From positions 2,205,111-2,269,110 of the forward strand of contig BCJC01000002.1 in NCBI GenBank assembly GCA_001600175.1: DNA of 64,000 bases, written 5' to 3'. The position numbers and the translations under genes are program-made. This DNA comes from Erythrobasidium yunnanense (taxonomy: Eukaryota > Basidiomycota > Cystobasidiomycetes > Erythrobasidiales > Erythrobasidiaceae). Positions 23,110-35,154 of this stretch are shown here, piece by piece. Below the pieces are notes generated by a model, which ran no database searches, was not told the origin of the DNA, and saw only the letters and a program-made list of their open reading frames with translations. Position 1 is the stretch's first letter. Every line of letters starts with the position of its first letter.

Positions 23110-26100
23110 ATGGCGGCCTTTGCAGCCAATTTCACAACCAACTTCGACCGCGAGCAGCACTTGACTGGCAGTGGCATCCAACGACAGGACTCGAATGCTC
23201 GAGGTTATCTAAGTCAAGAAGATCAGGCGAATCTACAAGAGCGAGGACGATCATCCGATGAAGCTAGTACCCCTCCGACAGCCGTATCAGATGAAAACGT
23301 CTTTCATAATAATGGGGATAACCATGTTCATGATATGAATAGTGCACAGACAGAAAAGGCTGTCCAGAAGCTAGCCCGACAAGCTTCCAGACTTTCCACA
23401 CAGACGGAGTACCAGAATCCATTCGCAGACGGCAAAGATCCACGACTCGATCCTCACTCTCCCTCTTTCAATGCTCGTGCGTATGCAGAAGCTGTTCTGG
23501 GCGTACACTCGCGCGACGAACGCGCTGTCCCGATGCGACAGGCCGGTGTTGCTTTCAGGAATCTGACAGCACGTGGTTATGGCTCGGACTCAGACTATCA
23601 GGTAAGATAGGGATACCTGTACGCTAGTTGCAACTCCTTGACTAATATTCGTCCGCAGAAAACGGTTTCGAACGCACCGCTCTCGCTAATGCAGTCCATT
23701 CGTGGTCTGCTGGGCAAGAAGCCTCGCCAAATCAATATTCTCCACAGCTTTGACGGTTTGGTGAAAGCTGGGGAGATGTGTGTCGTGCTGGGACCTCCTG
23801 GTAGTGGATGCAGTACTTTCTTGAAGACGATCACCGGAGAGACCCATGGCTTCTTTGTAGACGAGGACAGTTCCATCAATTATCAGGGTATTCCTGCCAA
23901 GCAGATGCACAAGGACTTCAGAGGCGAAGGTGAAGCTTGTCGCACATGCGAGATGCACGCTCTTTAGCTGAGTTCGTGCCATGTTCGCAGCCATTTATAC
24001 TGCAGAAGTCGATGTACACTTCCCTCAACTTACTGTGGGACAGACTCTAGCTTTTGCAGCTGAAGCTAGAGCTCCTCGACACCCCCTCGGCGGCCTCACC
24101 AGACGACAGTATGCAGAGCACTCCAGAGATGTGATCATGGCAATCTTCGGTATCAGCCATACCATCAATACTCGAGTTGGAAACGACTTCCTCCGCGGCG
24201 TCTCCGGTGGTGAGAGAAAGCGTGTCTCGATCGCAGAAGCTGCCTTGTCTGGCGCACCGTTACAGTGCTGGGACAACAGCACCCGAGGTCTAGATAGTGC
24301 AAACGCTATCGAATTCTGCAAGACGCTCCGCAACTCTACAGATCTTATGGGAGCTACGGCCTTTGTCGCTATCTACCAATCACCCCAATCGGCATACGAT
24401 GTCTTTGACAAAGTGACCGTCCTTTACGAAGGTCGACAAATCTACTTCGGTCCCTGCAACCAAGCTAGACAGTTCTTCATGGACATGGGCTTTGAGCCAC
24501 CTGAGAGACAGACTACTCCGGACTTCCTCACATCGCTCACATCGCCTCAGGAACGTAAAGCCAGAGCTGGGTTTGAGAGCAGAGTACCTCGCACACCGGA
24601 CGAGTTTGTACAGCGATGGAAGGCTTCCGAAACCTACACACGTCTTCTTGCCGAGATCGCTGAATACAATGGCCATTATCCTGAAGGAGGAGAGGCTCTC
24701 GAGCTATTCAAGCAGTCTCGCCGCGCTCAGCAGGCCAAGCGACAGTCAGTTATATCACTTCTAATTTCTCGTCGTCCTGCATATCTGACTCATTGCGTTT
24801 TGCAGGCGTGTCAAGTCCCCCTACACCCTCTCTTACGTTCAGCAGATTGGCCTATGTCTGCGCAGAGGCTTCTGGCGACTTAAAGCCGATCCATCACTTA
24901 CACTCACTCAACTCATTGGTAATTCCGTCATGAACCTCATCATCAGTTCTGTATTCTTCAATCTGCAACCAACCACGACCAGCTTCTTCCAGCGAGGATC
25001 TCTGCTGTTTTTCGCTATTCTCACCAATGCTTTGTTGGTCTCATCCTTTCGAGTTCACGATTGTCAAGTTGCTGACTCTGAATCCTCCGTCTCGCAGCGG
25101 TGCAGCCCTGGAAATTCTTACCTTGTACGCTCAGAGGCCGATCGTGGAAAAGCAGTCTCGGTATGCGCTCTATCATCCCTCAGCCGAAGCTTGGGCTTCC
25201 ATGATTACCGATCTTCCCTATAAATTCGTCAATGCCATCTTCTCGAATTTGGTCTTGTACTTCATGACAAATCTAAGGCGACAAGTCGGCCCTTTCTTCT
25301 TCTTCCTTTTCGTAGCGTTCATTCTGCAACTTACTATGTCTGTGAGTAATGCGTTCCATATTACAGGCCGGCTTTCGCTGACGGCCGCTCCACAGATGGT
25401 GTTCCGGACGATCGCTTCAGCGTCAAGAACGTTCGTAGGAGCAATGACACCGACTGTGTAAGTCTTATGATGTTAATCTGCCAGCTCGGTCGGCTGAACT
25501 TGCGCGCAGGGTCCTGATGTTGGCCCTGATCATCTATACCGGCTTCGCATTACCCATTTCTTACATGCCTGGATGGTCACGCTGGATAAACTACCTTGAC
25601 CCAATCGGTGCGTTCATTCGTTCGCCGTCGTGAGCGACCAGTCCTAACTTCTTTCGATATACAGGCTACGGTTTCGAGGCACTTATGCTGAATGTACCGC
25701 TAAACTCTAGATTCGTGCCAGGATTCAGGCTGATGATTCATACAGGAATTCGTAGGGCGTCGATTCACTTGCGACACCTTTGTTCCGCAAGGTCCCACGT
25801 ACAATGCCGGAGGCACCTCCCAGGCGTGTGCGGCGGTGGGCGGTGTTCTCGGCCAGAACTATGTTGAAGGCTCCGTGTATCTGGAAACACTCTACCAATA
25901 TGTCGATTCTCATAAATGGCGGAATGTGGGTATCATCCTCGCAGAGCTTTTCTTCTTCCTTGGCAGTAAGTCGACGGTTCCCGACACTAAGCAGCCTATC
26001 ATCGTACTTACGTCGATATCTGTGATCAGCGTATATGATAGCTGCCGAGCTTGTGTCTGCCAAGAAATCAAAGGGCGAAGTACTTGTCTGGCGCCGAGGG

Positions 26101-28810
26101 CACGACCCACACTCCAAGGCTGTAAAGGACGATCCTGAAAACGCCATAAAGGGCGAGAAGGGAGCTATAGTAGGCAAGAGTGGAGCTGAAGAACCCGAAA
26201 ACGGCGACGTGCATATTCAGAAGCAAACCGCAATCTTCCACTGGAAGGATGTGTGCTATGATATCCAGATCAAGAAGGAAACTAGACGAATCTTGGATCA
26301 TGTGGATGGTTGGGTCAAGCCTGGACAACTGACAGCGTTGATGGGAGTTTCAGGCGCTGGAAAGTGAGTGCAGTATATAGTCGAGCCCAGCTGGGATATC
26401 ATGGCTGAGCGATACTCCAGAACTACTCTATTAGATGTATTGGCTACCCGTGTGACGATGGGTGTCGTTAGTGGAGAAATGCTGGTGGACGGAAGAGAGC
26501 GCGATCAATCCTTCCAACGCAAGACCGGTTACGTCCAACAGCAAGATTTGCATCTAGAAACCTCGACTGTCAGAGAGGCGCTCGAATTTAGTGCTCTACT
26601 TCGACAACCTGCTCATATACCAAGGGCCGAGAAAATCGCTTACGTCGACGAAGTTATTCGCCTACTCGATATGCAAGCCTACTCAGATGCAGTCGTCGGT
26701 ATTCCTGGTGAAGGTCTCAACGTCGAACAACGAAAGCGTTTGACTATGTTCGTCCAGCTTCTCACTCTTTCAGCAAAAGAAAGCTGATCGAGTCTCGATA
26801 ACAGTGGTGTGGAGCTGGCAGCCAAGCCTCAGCTACTACTGTAAGCTGACTGAAGCACTGTTACACCTCATTGCCTGACGCTGGGACACAGTTTCCTTGA
26901 CGAGCCGACATCAGGCTTGGACAGTCAAACATCCTGGGCTATCGCAGATCTCATGGAGAAACTTACTGCTCATGGACAAGCTATCTTATGCACGATCCAT
27001 CAGCCCTCGGCTATCCTGTTTCAACGCTTCGATCGTCTTCTGTTCCTAGCCAAGGGCGGAAAGACAGTTTGTACGTACATGTTAAGTTCAAGCATCAGCA
27101 ACAGCTGATGTGTACCCCTTATACGCAGACTTCGGAGAAGTCGGCGAGAACAGTCACATTCTGATCAAATAGTACGCCACTTTGCATAAGGGTGAGACCC
27201 TTCGCTGACCTACTTCGCAGCTTCGAGCGTAACGGAGGCTTTCCATGTCCGCCTGACGCAAACCCTGCAGAATGGATGCTCGGTAAAGCCTGCTTGCCTA
27301 GGCTCTACTACTTTTGCTGACACCATTGACAGAGGTCATCGGCGCCGCGCCTGGAAGTCACACCGATGTAGACTGGCATCAAGCATGGCTGCAATCTCCT
27401 GAAAGAACCGCAGTTCGACAACATCTGGAGGAATTGAAAGCCGATCGGCCCAAGGTCGCCGCCCCGGTGACCTCGGCAGATGACAAGACAAGCTACAGAT
27501 CCTTTGCTGCTCCATTCAGTGTACAAGCAAAAGAGACTACCAAACGTGTCTTTCAGCAATGTAAGTTTAGGCAATCGTACCACACGCCTTTCGGGCTGAG
27601 TGGATCTTCAGATTGGCGAACACCTTCGTATATCTACTCCAAGGCATTCCTAGTCACTGCAGCTGGTCTATTCATTGGCTTTTCCTTCTTCAACAGTCCC
27701 CTCAGTCAGCAAGGCCTGCAAAATCAGCTGTAGGTTCGACGGCTCCTCCGGGTCGGCGCCCTTGCTGACCAAACCCTTCTGTAGCTTCTCTATCTTCATG
27801 GTCTTCATCATTTTCGCACGTTCTATTCATCTCATAAGCGTTTGCCGTTCTTTGCTGACTTTTTTTGGGCAGGGTCAACTGGTTCAGCAAATAATGCCTC
27901 AATTCGTTACACAAAGAGCATTATACGAAGCTAGAGAACGTCCTGCAAAGACCTACGCCTGGCCCGCCTTCATTTTAGGAAACGTGATTGTTGAACTGCC
28001 CTACTGCCTTATGATGGCCGTCATCCTCTACTTCACCTGGGCGTACCCTATCGGATACTACAAGAACGCGATACCTACAAATGCTGTCCACGAGAGAGGC
28101 GCTCTGCTGTTCCTCTTCGTCCTAGAGTTCCTGCTCTTTTCGTCGACTTTCGCTCATTTCATCGTGGCCGCCATGGACACTGCAGAGACGGCTGGAAACA
28201 TCGCCAACCTGCTCTTCTCGCTGTGTCTGATTTTCTGTGGTGTCCTTGCGACACCTAGCCAGTTTCCAGGGTGAGCCTCGATCGATCCCGTCGAAGCGGC
28301 CATCACGCGCGCTGACGATATCCTTGCTCTACATAGGTTCTGGATCTTCATGTATAGGCTCTCACCCTTCACCTATTTGGTCAGCGGCATCATCGCGACA
28401 GGCCTCGCCAATACAAACGTGGTTTGTGCTGCCAACGAATATGTCCGCTTCAATCCAGTCAATGGACAAAATTGCTTCGACTACACCGCAGCATACCGAG
28501 CAGCTGCTGGAGGCTACGTCAATAATCCCAATGCCCTTATGGAGTGCGAGTTCTGCGCAATATCGAGCACGAACACCTTTTTAACGGCCGTCAACGCCAA
28601 TTATGACCAACGCTGGCGCAACTTTGGCATACTCTGGGCGTTCATTGTGTTCAACGTGGTTGCTGCCTTTGGTTGTGAGTACCCATCCCAAGATGAACCC
28701 CTTTCCGGCCATCTGCCCCTACCCCTCCTGATGCGGCCAACTTTGTAGTATACTGGCTGGGACGTGTACCTAAGAAGACGAAGAAAGCAAAGAAGACCAA
28801 GAAAGAATGA
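23110..28810 (+). CDS. PDR-type ABC multidrug transporter, intact tandem copy
   Basis: Twenty-one exons: 23110-23601, 23659-23929, 23991-24744, 24806-25033, 25098-25341, 25396-25457, 25510-25607, 25665-25693, 25746-25965, 26030-26363, 26421-26747, 26805-26840, 26892-27070, 27129-27171, 27221-27282, 27333-27560, 27612-27729, 27785-27815, 27873-28270, 28337-28674, 28749-28810; 1,518 codons, no break. ABCG-family full transporter of the Pdr5/Cdr1/Snq2 type, exporting hydrophobic drugs and lipids at the plasma membrane. NBD1 has the fungal PDR deviant Walker A with Cys for Lys (GPPGSGCST, about residue 209) and a canonical signature ([10 protein letters not shown]); NBD2 has a canonical Walker A (GVSGAGKTTL, about 906) and [11 protein letters not shown]. 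Two six-helix membrane domains follow the NBDs, and the tail is Lys-rich ([12 protein letters not shown]). The intron 27816-27872 must be read as GC-AG for the frame to continue. Confidence 0.93.
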
Positions 28811-29075
28811 ATGCCGAAGCGCTTCGAATACAGGCAGATTCTTGGTAATAAGCGATTTAAGGCAAAGTCATTTTCGGAAGTTGGAGGGTATTATTACGAT
28901 GTTAGTTCTGCACTATAGATCTAGTCAACTACCCATCTTTAAACGTAGTACTCTAATATAGTCTCTATCGGCGCATCTAGTTGTACCAACATGGAGACTG
29001 AAACGACTGAATTTTCGAAACTAAGCAACCTAGAGAGGTACCGAACAACCAACAACTCCCATGCTCTATGCTCCC

Positions 29076-31518
29076 TTACGCCTCCCTTGCCTCCTCTTGT
29101 CTAGTACGTTCCCGCTGAAGTGCCTCTGGGGAAGCATCCGTAACATTGCCGACCTCTTCCTCGTCCGGCTTCTGTGACATCCTCATATACATCATCACGA
29201 CAGCCTTCGTCTTGGTTGAAGGCTCATCTACGCTCTTCGCAGCTTCTCTAGCTAGTTCTGGATCGTACCAGCTGGCAACCGAGCATTGCGGAGGATTTTC
29301 GCCTTGGAGCTTGCGTGTGAGGAAGCCGTTCGCTTGAGCTAGCTCGTAGTCTTTGGCCTTGACCTCCCTCCACTTGATTAGATGCTTCGAGTATTTCGCC
29401 TCCACTTGTACCCGCTTCTCTTGCCATTTCTTGATCGGTCCCTCAATATGCACTCTGCCAACATGGTTTCGCGGCAAGTTCAAAGCTTCTACTTCCTCAC
29501 GAGGTTCCATCTGACGAATCTTGCCTTTGAAGGAGACTCGCTGCCGAATGATGTGGTCCGGACCAAAGGAAGGCAGAGCACCCAAGACTGTGATCTTATC
29601 GTTGGCGGCACCCGCTGATGCTGTACCAACAGTTAGACCAGGAGTACTGGCCGGCGTTCCAGTGGACGAAGAGGAAGTCGAACGTTCGCTTTGCACGTCG
29701 TCTTCCGCTACTGGCCGATTATTGACGTATTCATGCAGCTTGTCGGCTAATGCTTCACGCGTGAGCTGGTACCCATTCGCTGATCCAGCATCTGAGCCTG
29801 CAGCTGATAAGCCTGTAGGTATGCGAGACGCTTGAGGTCGACGCGCAGCTTTCGCCTGGGCAGTCTGAAGCGCCCATATGTTGAAGTTTGCCGCACTGCG
29901 GTACATGTACTTCGCAGGTTCTGTTATGCTTAATGTAGGCACGACATGCGCGCATCCATCAAAGACTTGTAGTTGTACCCTTGTCGGACGGTACTTGTCG
30001 ATCTGTTTGGCCAAGATCGGGTAGTCCTGAAGTACGGCATCGGATGGAGTATAGCGTTGCGGATCTGCTAGCTTGTGTGCTAAGTAAATTTGCTCGTCTC
30101 GCAGCAGCTCACCGCCGCCCGAATGCTAAAGGGAGTCAACGCATATTCAACATTCACAGAAGTTCCACTTACGACAAGAATAGGGCACAGACCTCCTAGA
30201 CTACCTTGGTTGATGGGAGATACGAGTGGATGCGACAGTAGAATGTTCGGGCAGTAGAGCTGTATCTGTTCGTCTATCTCGACGGCCGGTTCGCCGGGAA
30301 CGTCGCTCTCGACCGAAAGCACGGTTCCTTTGACAGGCGGCCACGCTAGAGACGGCTTGTAATGGAACCCTTCCCCTGGGATGAAGTCTGTCTTCGCATT
30401 TTTTAGAATACTAGGGAAAGAGTGAGACAGATCAACCCATGGCGAAAGCAGATCGGCGCCAGCTGGCATGGGCAGTCCTAGGTCCCTAATCAGGACAAGC
30501 ATTGATAAAATGCAGCCACCGCCTGCTGAGTCACCGGCGAGCACGATACAGGAAGGATGGATCGCCTTGTGCGGAGCTGTAGGCGGAGGTTGGATGAGGT
30601 AGAGATAGGCTGCCAAGCAATCGAGAAGACCGCATGGAAAGGGATACTGAGGAGCTAGTCTGTACGAAGGGGAAAAGGCTCTGCCTCCAAGCTTGCGAGC
30701 ATGTCTCTGAACCTGATACCGGCTGCAATGCAATCAGAACCTCTGCACATATATACTGACAATGTGGTCTTACTGAGTGTCCAGTGAGCTGTAGCAGCAC
30801 AAGTCAACAAAAAAGCGTTCGTACATGGGGTGACAGGTCAGTCAAGGACGGTCGCAAGTGGATCGCGGACATACGAGAAGAAGTATGCACCACCATGAAT
30901 ATAGAGCTGGAAATCATAAGTGTCAGGCCTACGTTTCCTTGAGACAGACATGAATGGCGGACACTTACCATAACGCGCTCAGTCTTCGCTGCTTCCGTCG
31001 GATTGAGCTCTTCAGACGCTTTGCGCTTCAGATAGTCGCGCTTCATCTATGCCGAATAATCCTTTTTCAGAAAACATGCATCAACGTCATGTCAAACAAA
31101 GCAAACTCACCTCAATCCATTCTCCCTCAAGCTCTCTTCCTCTGACCTTCCACCAGTTCCTACCTCCCACGCGTTCCATACTATTAGGACCATAGCTTTC
31201 GAGCTGTTTCTCGAGCAGCTGTTCCGCTCGATCAATGCACCCTTCGTAAGGGATCTCTACTACTTCTTTCCTGACCCAAGTTGGGCAAGGGACATGCATT
31301 GCTGTGAAGCCTTGCAGTTCTTCGAGTGTATGCTTTGAGGCGTGCTTCAAGAACGCTTTGATCACCTTGGTCCCTTCATCGTAGCGGAGGTCGAGAGCGG
31401 TCGGATCATCTTCGCCAGCATCTTTTGCAGCCTTCTTCTTACTGCGTTTGTTGAAGTAGTGACTGAAGAAGGTGCCCACAACGGCTTTCGCCATACCTGG
31501 CGCCAGCGTGACGCTCAT
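29076..31518 (-). CDS. Alpha/beta hydrolase, hormone-sensitive-lipase-like esterase
   Basis: Six exons, 31518-31111, 31046-30969, 30906-30875, 30788-30774, 30722-30173, 30125-29076, 711 codons (710 residues). Fold-3 (HSL) family esterases cleave small acyl or steryl esters. Seen: the oxyanion-hole motif HGGAYFF near residue 166, the nucleophile elbow GDSAGGG, and a late DGCAHV placing the likely catalytic His with its neighbouring Asp. The N-terminal 160 residues (KRSKKKAAKDAGEDD, then VRKEVVEIPYEGC) are a cap-like region, and the C-terminal 250 residues are polar with a conserved-looking IRQRVSFKGKIRQMEP. Exon 4 is only 15 nt. The substrate is not readable. Its closest functional kin may be yeast Say1-type steryl deacetylases or fungal lipid-droplet esterases; this is inference. 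Confidence 0.85.
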
Positions 31519-31759
31519 GTTGACCTGGCGTGACCTGGCTTGGCTCCAGCGTTACGACTTTCAAGCAGATTCAGAAGGGGATTGTAGGAGGATCTAGACT
31601 GTGGTATCATGTAAGGTAGATAATTCTTCTTTCCCTGCGAACGCTTATTATTAGGGTTTGTTTGTTGACCTTGTCATTTGTCAACGTCAAAGCGCAAGTC
31701 GAGTCTGAAAATCCAAGAAGCCTTTTCTTCGACCAATTCGTCCTCAATTTCAAGCAACG

Positions 31760-32829
31760 ATGGTGGACACGAATGGCAGCAGTAACGGCAACACCAGCGC
31801 AGATGGATCCAGCGATGCAGCAATCCTCTTTGTCAGCTCCATGGCGCAAGCGAAAGACGAGTCGTTTCAGCAGACATTGGCAGAATTGAAAGCCAGTACA
31901 AGCAAAGCAGTCAGAGCAGAGATGCTCGATAGAATCTTAGATGGAGGTGAGATGGAGCGCCAGCTTGATCCAAGCGAAAGTCCTTTACTCAGCCGCCGCC
32001 TATCCCGACAGCTGCAATACTACCTGGCTCAACTTATCAGCGATTCGTTGCGCTTCTGCCGAATGACACAGTCGCTGCTTCTATACAAAGTCTACTCCCT
32101 TGCATCACTCCTTCGCTGGACGTGGGCACATCCACTTCGAGTTCGGCAAAAGTAGAGATACGGCATCTGGACGCAGAGACGAGCGCAAAGGCAGTCGCAT
32201 CGGTACTACAGACTGCAGGATACAGAGAAGTGCGAGTGGACGGGTCTGATGTGGGTATTTTTGACCTTATCTGCTTGGCCTCATGCTGACAAAGAAGCTC
32301 GATGCAGGTCCTCGCGACAGCTCCTGCACGCATAGCAGCCTTGCCTTTACGGCGGAAGAAGGATTCAGCGAAAAAGGCTGCTTTATGGTCGTTTACCGAA
32401 GCGTCTTCCTTGAATGGCACATCGACCCCTACAATCGATGAATCTACCTTGCTCACAGCAGAGGATCTCAAGCGAGCATCTGCGGTACAGCGGCCAGATT
32501 GCGATGTCAAGAAGACGCGCAAAGCATGCAAGAACTGTACCTGCGGGCTGAGGGAGCTATTGTTGGAAGAGAAGGACGATCTGCCCTCTGCGATACAAGC
32601 GACGCCAGCGAATGGGAGAGCGATGAGTGGAGTTGACAGGCAGCTTCCGAATGGAGAGAGGAAGAGTGACGTACAAGTGGTCAGTACAGGAGCGGTCACT
32701 TCCTCTTGCGGGAGCTGCTATCTTGGCGATGCCTTCAGGTGCTCTAGCTGCCCTTATCTTGGTCTCCCGGCATTCGAGCCTGGTCAGAAGGTAGAGATTG
32801 CTGCCAGCATGATGGACGATGATATTTAG
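31760..32829 (+). CDS. DRE2: Anamorsin/CIAPIN1 homologue, cytosolic Fe-S assembly
   Basis: Three exons, 31760-31946, 32012-32250, 32308-32829, 316 codons (315 residues), phases closed. Dre2 receives electrons from Tah18 for cytosolic and nuclear Fe-S protein assembly and works near the mitochondrial intermembrane space. The N-terminal half is a degenerate methyltransferase-like domain (STYQRFVALLPNDTVAASIQ). After a linker comes the CIAPIN1 Fe-S region: ACKNCTCG with upstream RPDC (about 204-222), then the paired CxxC blocks SSCGSCYLGDAFRCSSCPY (about 276-293), ending in GLPAFEPGQKVEI, the conserved tail. It is divergent from the esterase gene with 241 bp between start codons. Confidence 0.95.
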
Positions 32830-33175
32830 ATGCGGACGCTCGTGAAATGTAGCTTTGGTCATCTTCCTATGAACCCTTTCCTTCCCATCGACGATCTACA
32901 GACCTACTTCCTCCGCTGACGATGACGGTCTCCCTGATGACTTTTATCAGTACAGCATACAATCTCTATGGCTGATACGCTGATCCTTGACCCTCCGCGA
33001 TCTGAAGGTCGGGAACGCTTCGGTGGTGTCTAAGAGGGCGACACCATGCCCGCAAAAGCATCGAAAGGCTCATAGCAGGCTTCTGTAGGTGCGACAGTCT
33101 AGCTTTGTGAATGCTGCAAAAAGGTGTTGTGTAGTTTTGCATCGGGATCGGGGTGTCGAAAAAACGTGCAAAAAG
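32830..33175. other. Intergenic region, DRE2 3' side
   Basis: 346 bp between the DRE2 stop and the tRNA-Asp 3' end. A T-run on the minus strand (33174-33170) directly after the tRNA fits a Pol III terminator. Nothing else was identified. Confidence 0.5.
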
Positions 33176-33247
33176 CTCTTCGTCTGGGAATTGAACCCAG
33201 ATCACCCGCGTGACAAGCGGGTATACTGACCATTATACGAACGAAGA
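33176..33247 (-). tRNA. tRNA-Asp (anticodon GTC)
   Basis: 72 nt on the minus strand folding as a cloverleaf: acceptor TCTTCGT pairs with ACGAAGA, anticodon stem CCCGC/GCGGG around loop TTGTCAC, T stem CTGGG/CCCAG around TTCAATT, discriminator G. Anticodon GTC reads Asp. The D arm contains the invariant GG (AATGGTCA). There is no intron, and the CCA end is not encoded, as usual in eukaryotes. A run of five T follows within two bases. Confidence 0.95.
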
Positions 33248-33454
33248 TGGCGTTTTATTGGATAGAAGGCGGAGTTTGTGCAACAAATATATACCACATT
33301 TTTGGCTGTACACCAAAAAAATAGGACTGCGAAGCTTTGAGAAGCGCTTGCACGGGTTGCTTGAGCCCCAGCTTCTCTGTTAGTCGTGGAGGAGCAGCTT
33401 GTGTTTACGGGCTGCTTTTTCCCTGTTCCCTCCGGTCCTGCGGTCCTCCTGCTG

Positions 33455-34512
33455 ATGCAAGATGCCGCCATAGCCGACATCACCAATGGTTGCGAATCTG
33501 TGCCTATACCCATCTGTACTGATGGATCAGAAGCCTCAGCTGCTGCCCTCCGAACTCTTCGGGCATCCTTCACCTATTCTCCCTTCCTCAAGCTCCCTGA
33601 TGGCTTAATCGATGAGGACCCTGATGCTGGCTGTGACTGTGCTGCATCATGCCAGACGAGCGACTGCGAATGTATTGAAGACTCTGGTATGTAAGCCGCC
33701 TGAAAGGATGACCGCTCTCTGACAATGCCTACAGGATTCTTCTACCTCTCCGGTCCATCTTCCGAGCATTCACGTATACAACTAGAAGCACTACCTCCAA
33801 AGCTAGCTCTGTATGAGTGCGGCTTGGCATGCAAATGTTCAGAAAGATGCGCAAACCGGGTCGTGCAGAAGGGCGTTCAGTAGGTCAGCTTTGTACAATA
33901 CTGCCAACACAGCTAACAATACTTACAGAACATTTTGCTATGTGCAATGGATGACAAAAAAGGGCTTTGGCCTGTTTGCGAACGAGGCCATTCCAGCAGG
34001 CGCGTTCCTTTGCATATACGCAGGCGAGGTCATAAGCAAGCCAGAAGCGCAGCAAAGATGGAGTCAACAGAAGTTGGACGCGCAAAGCAACTACATACTT
34101 GCCATCAAGGAGTACATACACACTACCGAAGGCGGCGAGCAGCTATTGCAGACAATTGTGGATCCTGTCTATACTGGAAACATAGGAAGATTCATGAGTG
34201 AGGAGAGCCTCATACACATATGGCGTGCCTAATTGTTCTTCCGCAGACCACGCCTGCCCTCCTGCGGCCACGCATCTGATGCTGCCCATCCGAAGAACCG
34301 GCAGCCTCCTACCAATGCCAGCGCTCTTCGCTGTGCGAGACATCGCAAAAGGCGAAGAACTCACATGGGACTACCAGGACGCAGGAGGAGAAAGCTGGGT
34401 TTACGGCCGAGGTACGACGAAAGCACCTAGCTTGGATCAGCAAGGAACGCGCCCGTGTAGATGTGGAAGCACAGCCTGTAGAGGCTCTATGCCATACGAT
34501 CCTTCTTTGTAG
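33455..34512 (+). CDS. SET-domain histone lysine methyltransferase (pre-SET/SET/post-SET)
   Basis: Four exons, 33455-33686, 33735-33879, 33929-34197, 34247-34512, 304 codons (303 residues). Layout is that of the H3K9 class (Clr4/SUV39/SETMAR): a pre-SET start resembling DITNGCESVPIPI, the zinc-binding cysteines CDCAASCQTSDCEC and CGLACKCSERCANRVV, a SET core (KKGFGLFANEAIPAG, GEVISKPEA, GNIGRFMNHACPPA, GEELTWDYQD) and the post-SET CRCGSTACRG. No chromodomain is present, unlike Clr4. In the active-site segment the usual NHSCxPN reads NHACPPA, so the Asn after Pro is replaced by Ala. I take the ATG at 33455, immediately before the pre-SET domain; frames further upstream have no ATG. Specificity for H3K9 is inferred from architecture. 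Confidence 0.88.
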
Positions 34513-34572
34513 AGTCTAGAAATGCTTGTCAAGACGTTGTTTCCTGTCTTTTGATCGACACGACTAGCCGCG

Positions 34573-35154
34573 ATGTACGAAGCTTGGCCCAGCGATGATG
34601 TTGAGCGCTCATATGGCATCATACCTCTTCGCAAGCTTCCTGATGCCAGCCTCGAAGTATTGCTGATCCAACAGTGAGCTTCGAGACAGCCGGAAGCAGA
34701 CTCTCTCTCATATTAGATTGCAGCCTCTCCACCTCTGAATATGGATTCCCAAAAGGTCACGCTGAGAAGACAGACGCCAACCCTCTGGTATGCGCATCGC
34801 TCAATGACAAATTTGCTGCAAATTCTGACGAGGCACGGTTCCTTGCTGGTTCAGGCTGCCGCCTACCGCGAACTCCTCGAAGAAACAGGTCTATCCATCA
34901 CGAAACAAGTCTTTGATCCGCACTCCACGTACTTCGAGTCAACCTACATCAACCCGAGAACGGGCAAGCAGAAGAAGGTAGTGGTCTGGGCAGCGATGGT
35001 ACAACACGATGCGGAAGTGACAATTCAGCCGGAGGAGATACTTTCCTACAGGTGGATGCCACTGGATCAAGCTCACACGGTTGCTTCGTTCAAGGAAGAT
35101 CGCGAATCGCTAGCAGAGCTCATCGGTCTTCTGGAGGCCCGACAGCTCGTCTGA
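34573..35154 (+). CDS. Nudix hydrolase, Ap4A-hydrolase (NUDT2)-like
   Basis: Three exons, 34573-34673, 34724-34787, 34855-35154, 155 codons (154 residues). NUDT2-type enzymes cleave Ap4A and related dinucleoside polyphosphates. Seen: an N-terminal strand SYGIIPLRK, the lead-in YGFPKGHAEKTD and the core of the Nudix box YRELLEETGL. The box is slightly off consensus: Asp stands where the first Glu is expected and there is one extra residue before RE. The metal-binding REXXEE remains intact. It follows the SET gene by 60 bp on the same strand, so the two may share a transcript boundary. The substrate is inferred from the GHxE style of the box. Confidence 0.85.

Noticed and set aside
16031-28810. 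A secondary-metabolite or drug-resistance cluster around the PDR genes
   Set aside because: Neighbours are ERD1 and an esterase next to housekeeping genes; there is no synthase, P450 or pathway regulator nearby (the velvet gene is a global regulator).
33386-33454. Longer N-terminus for the SET protein
   Set aside because: The frame before 33455 has no ATG (only GTG), and the pre-SET domain begins right after the ATG at 33455.
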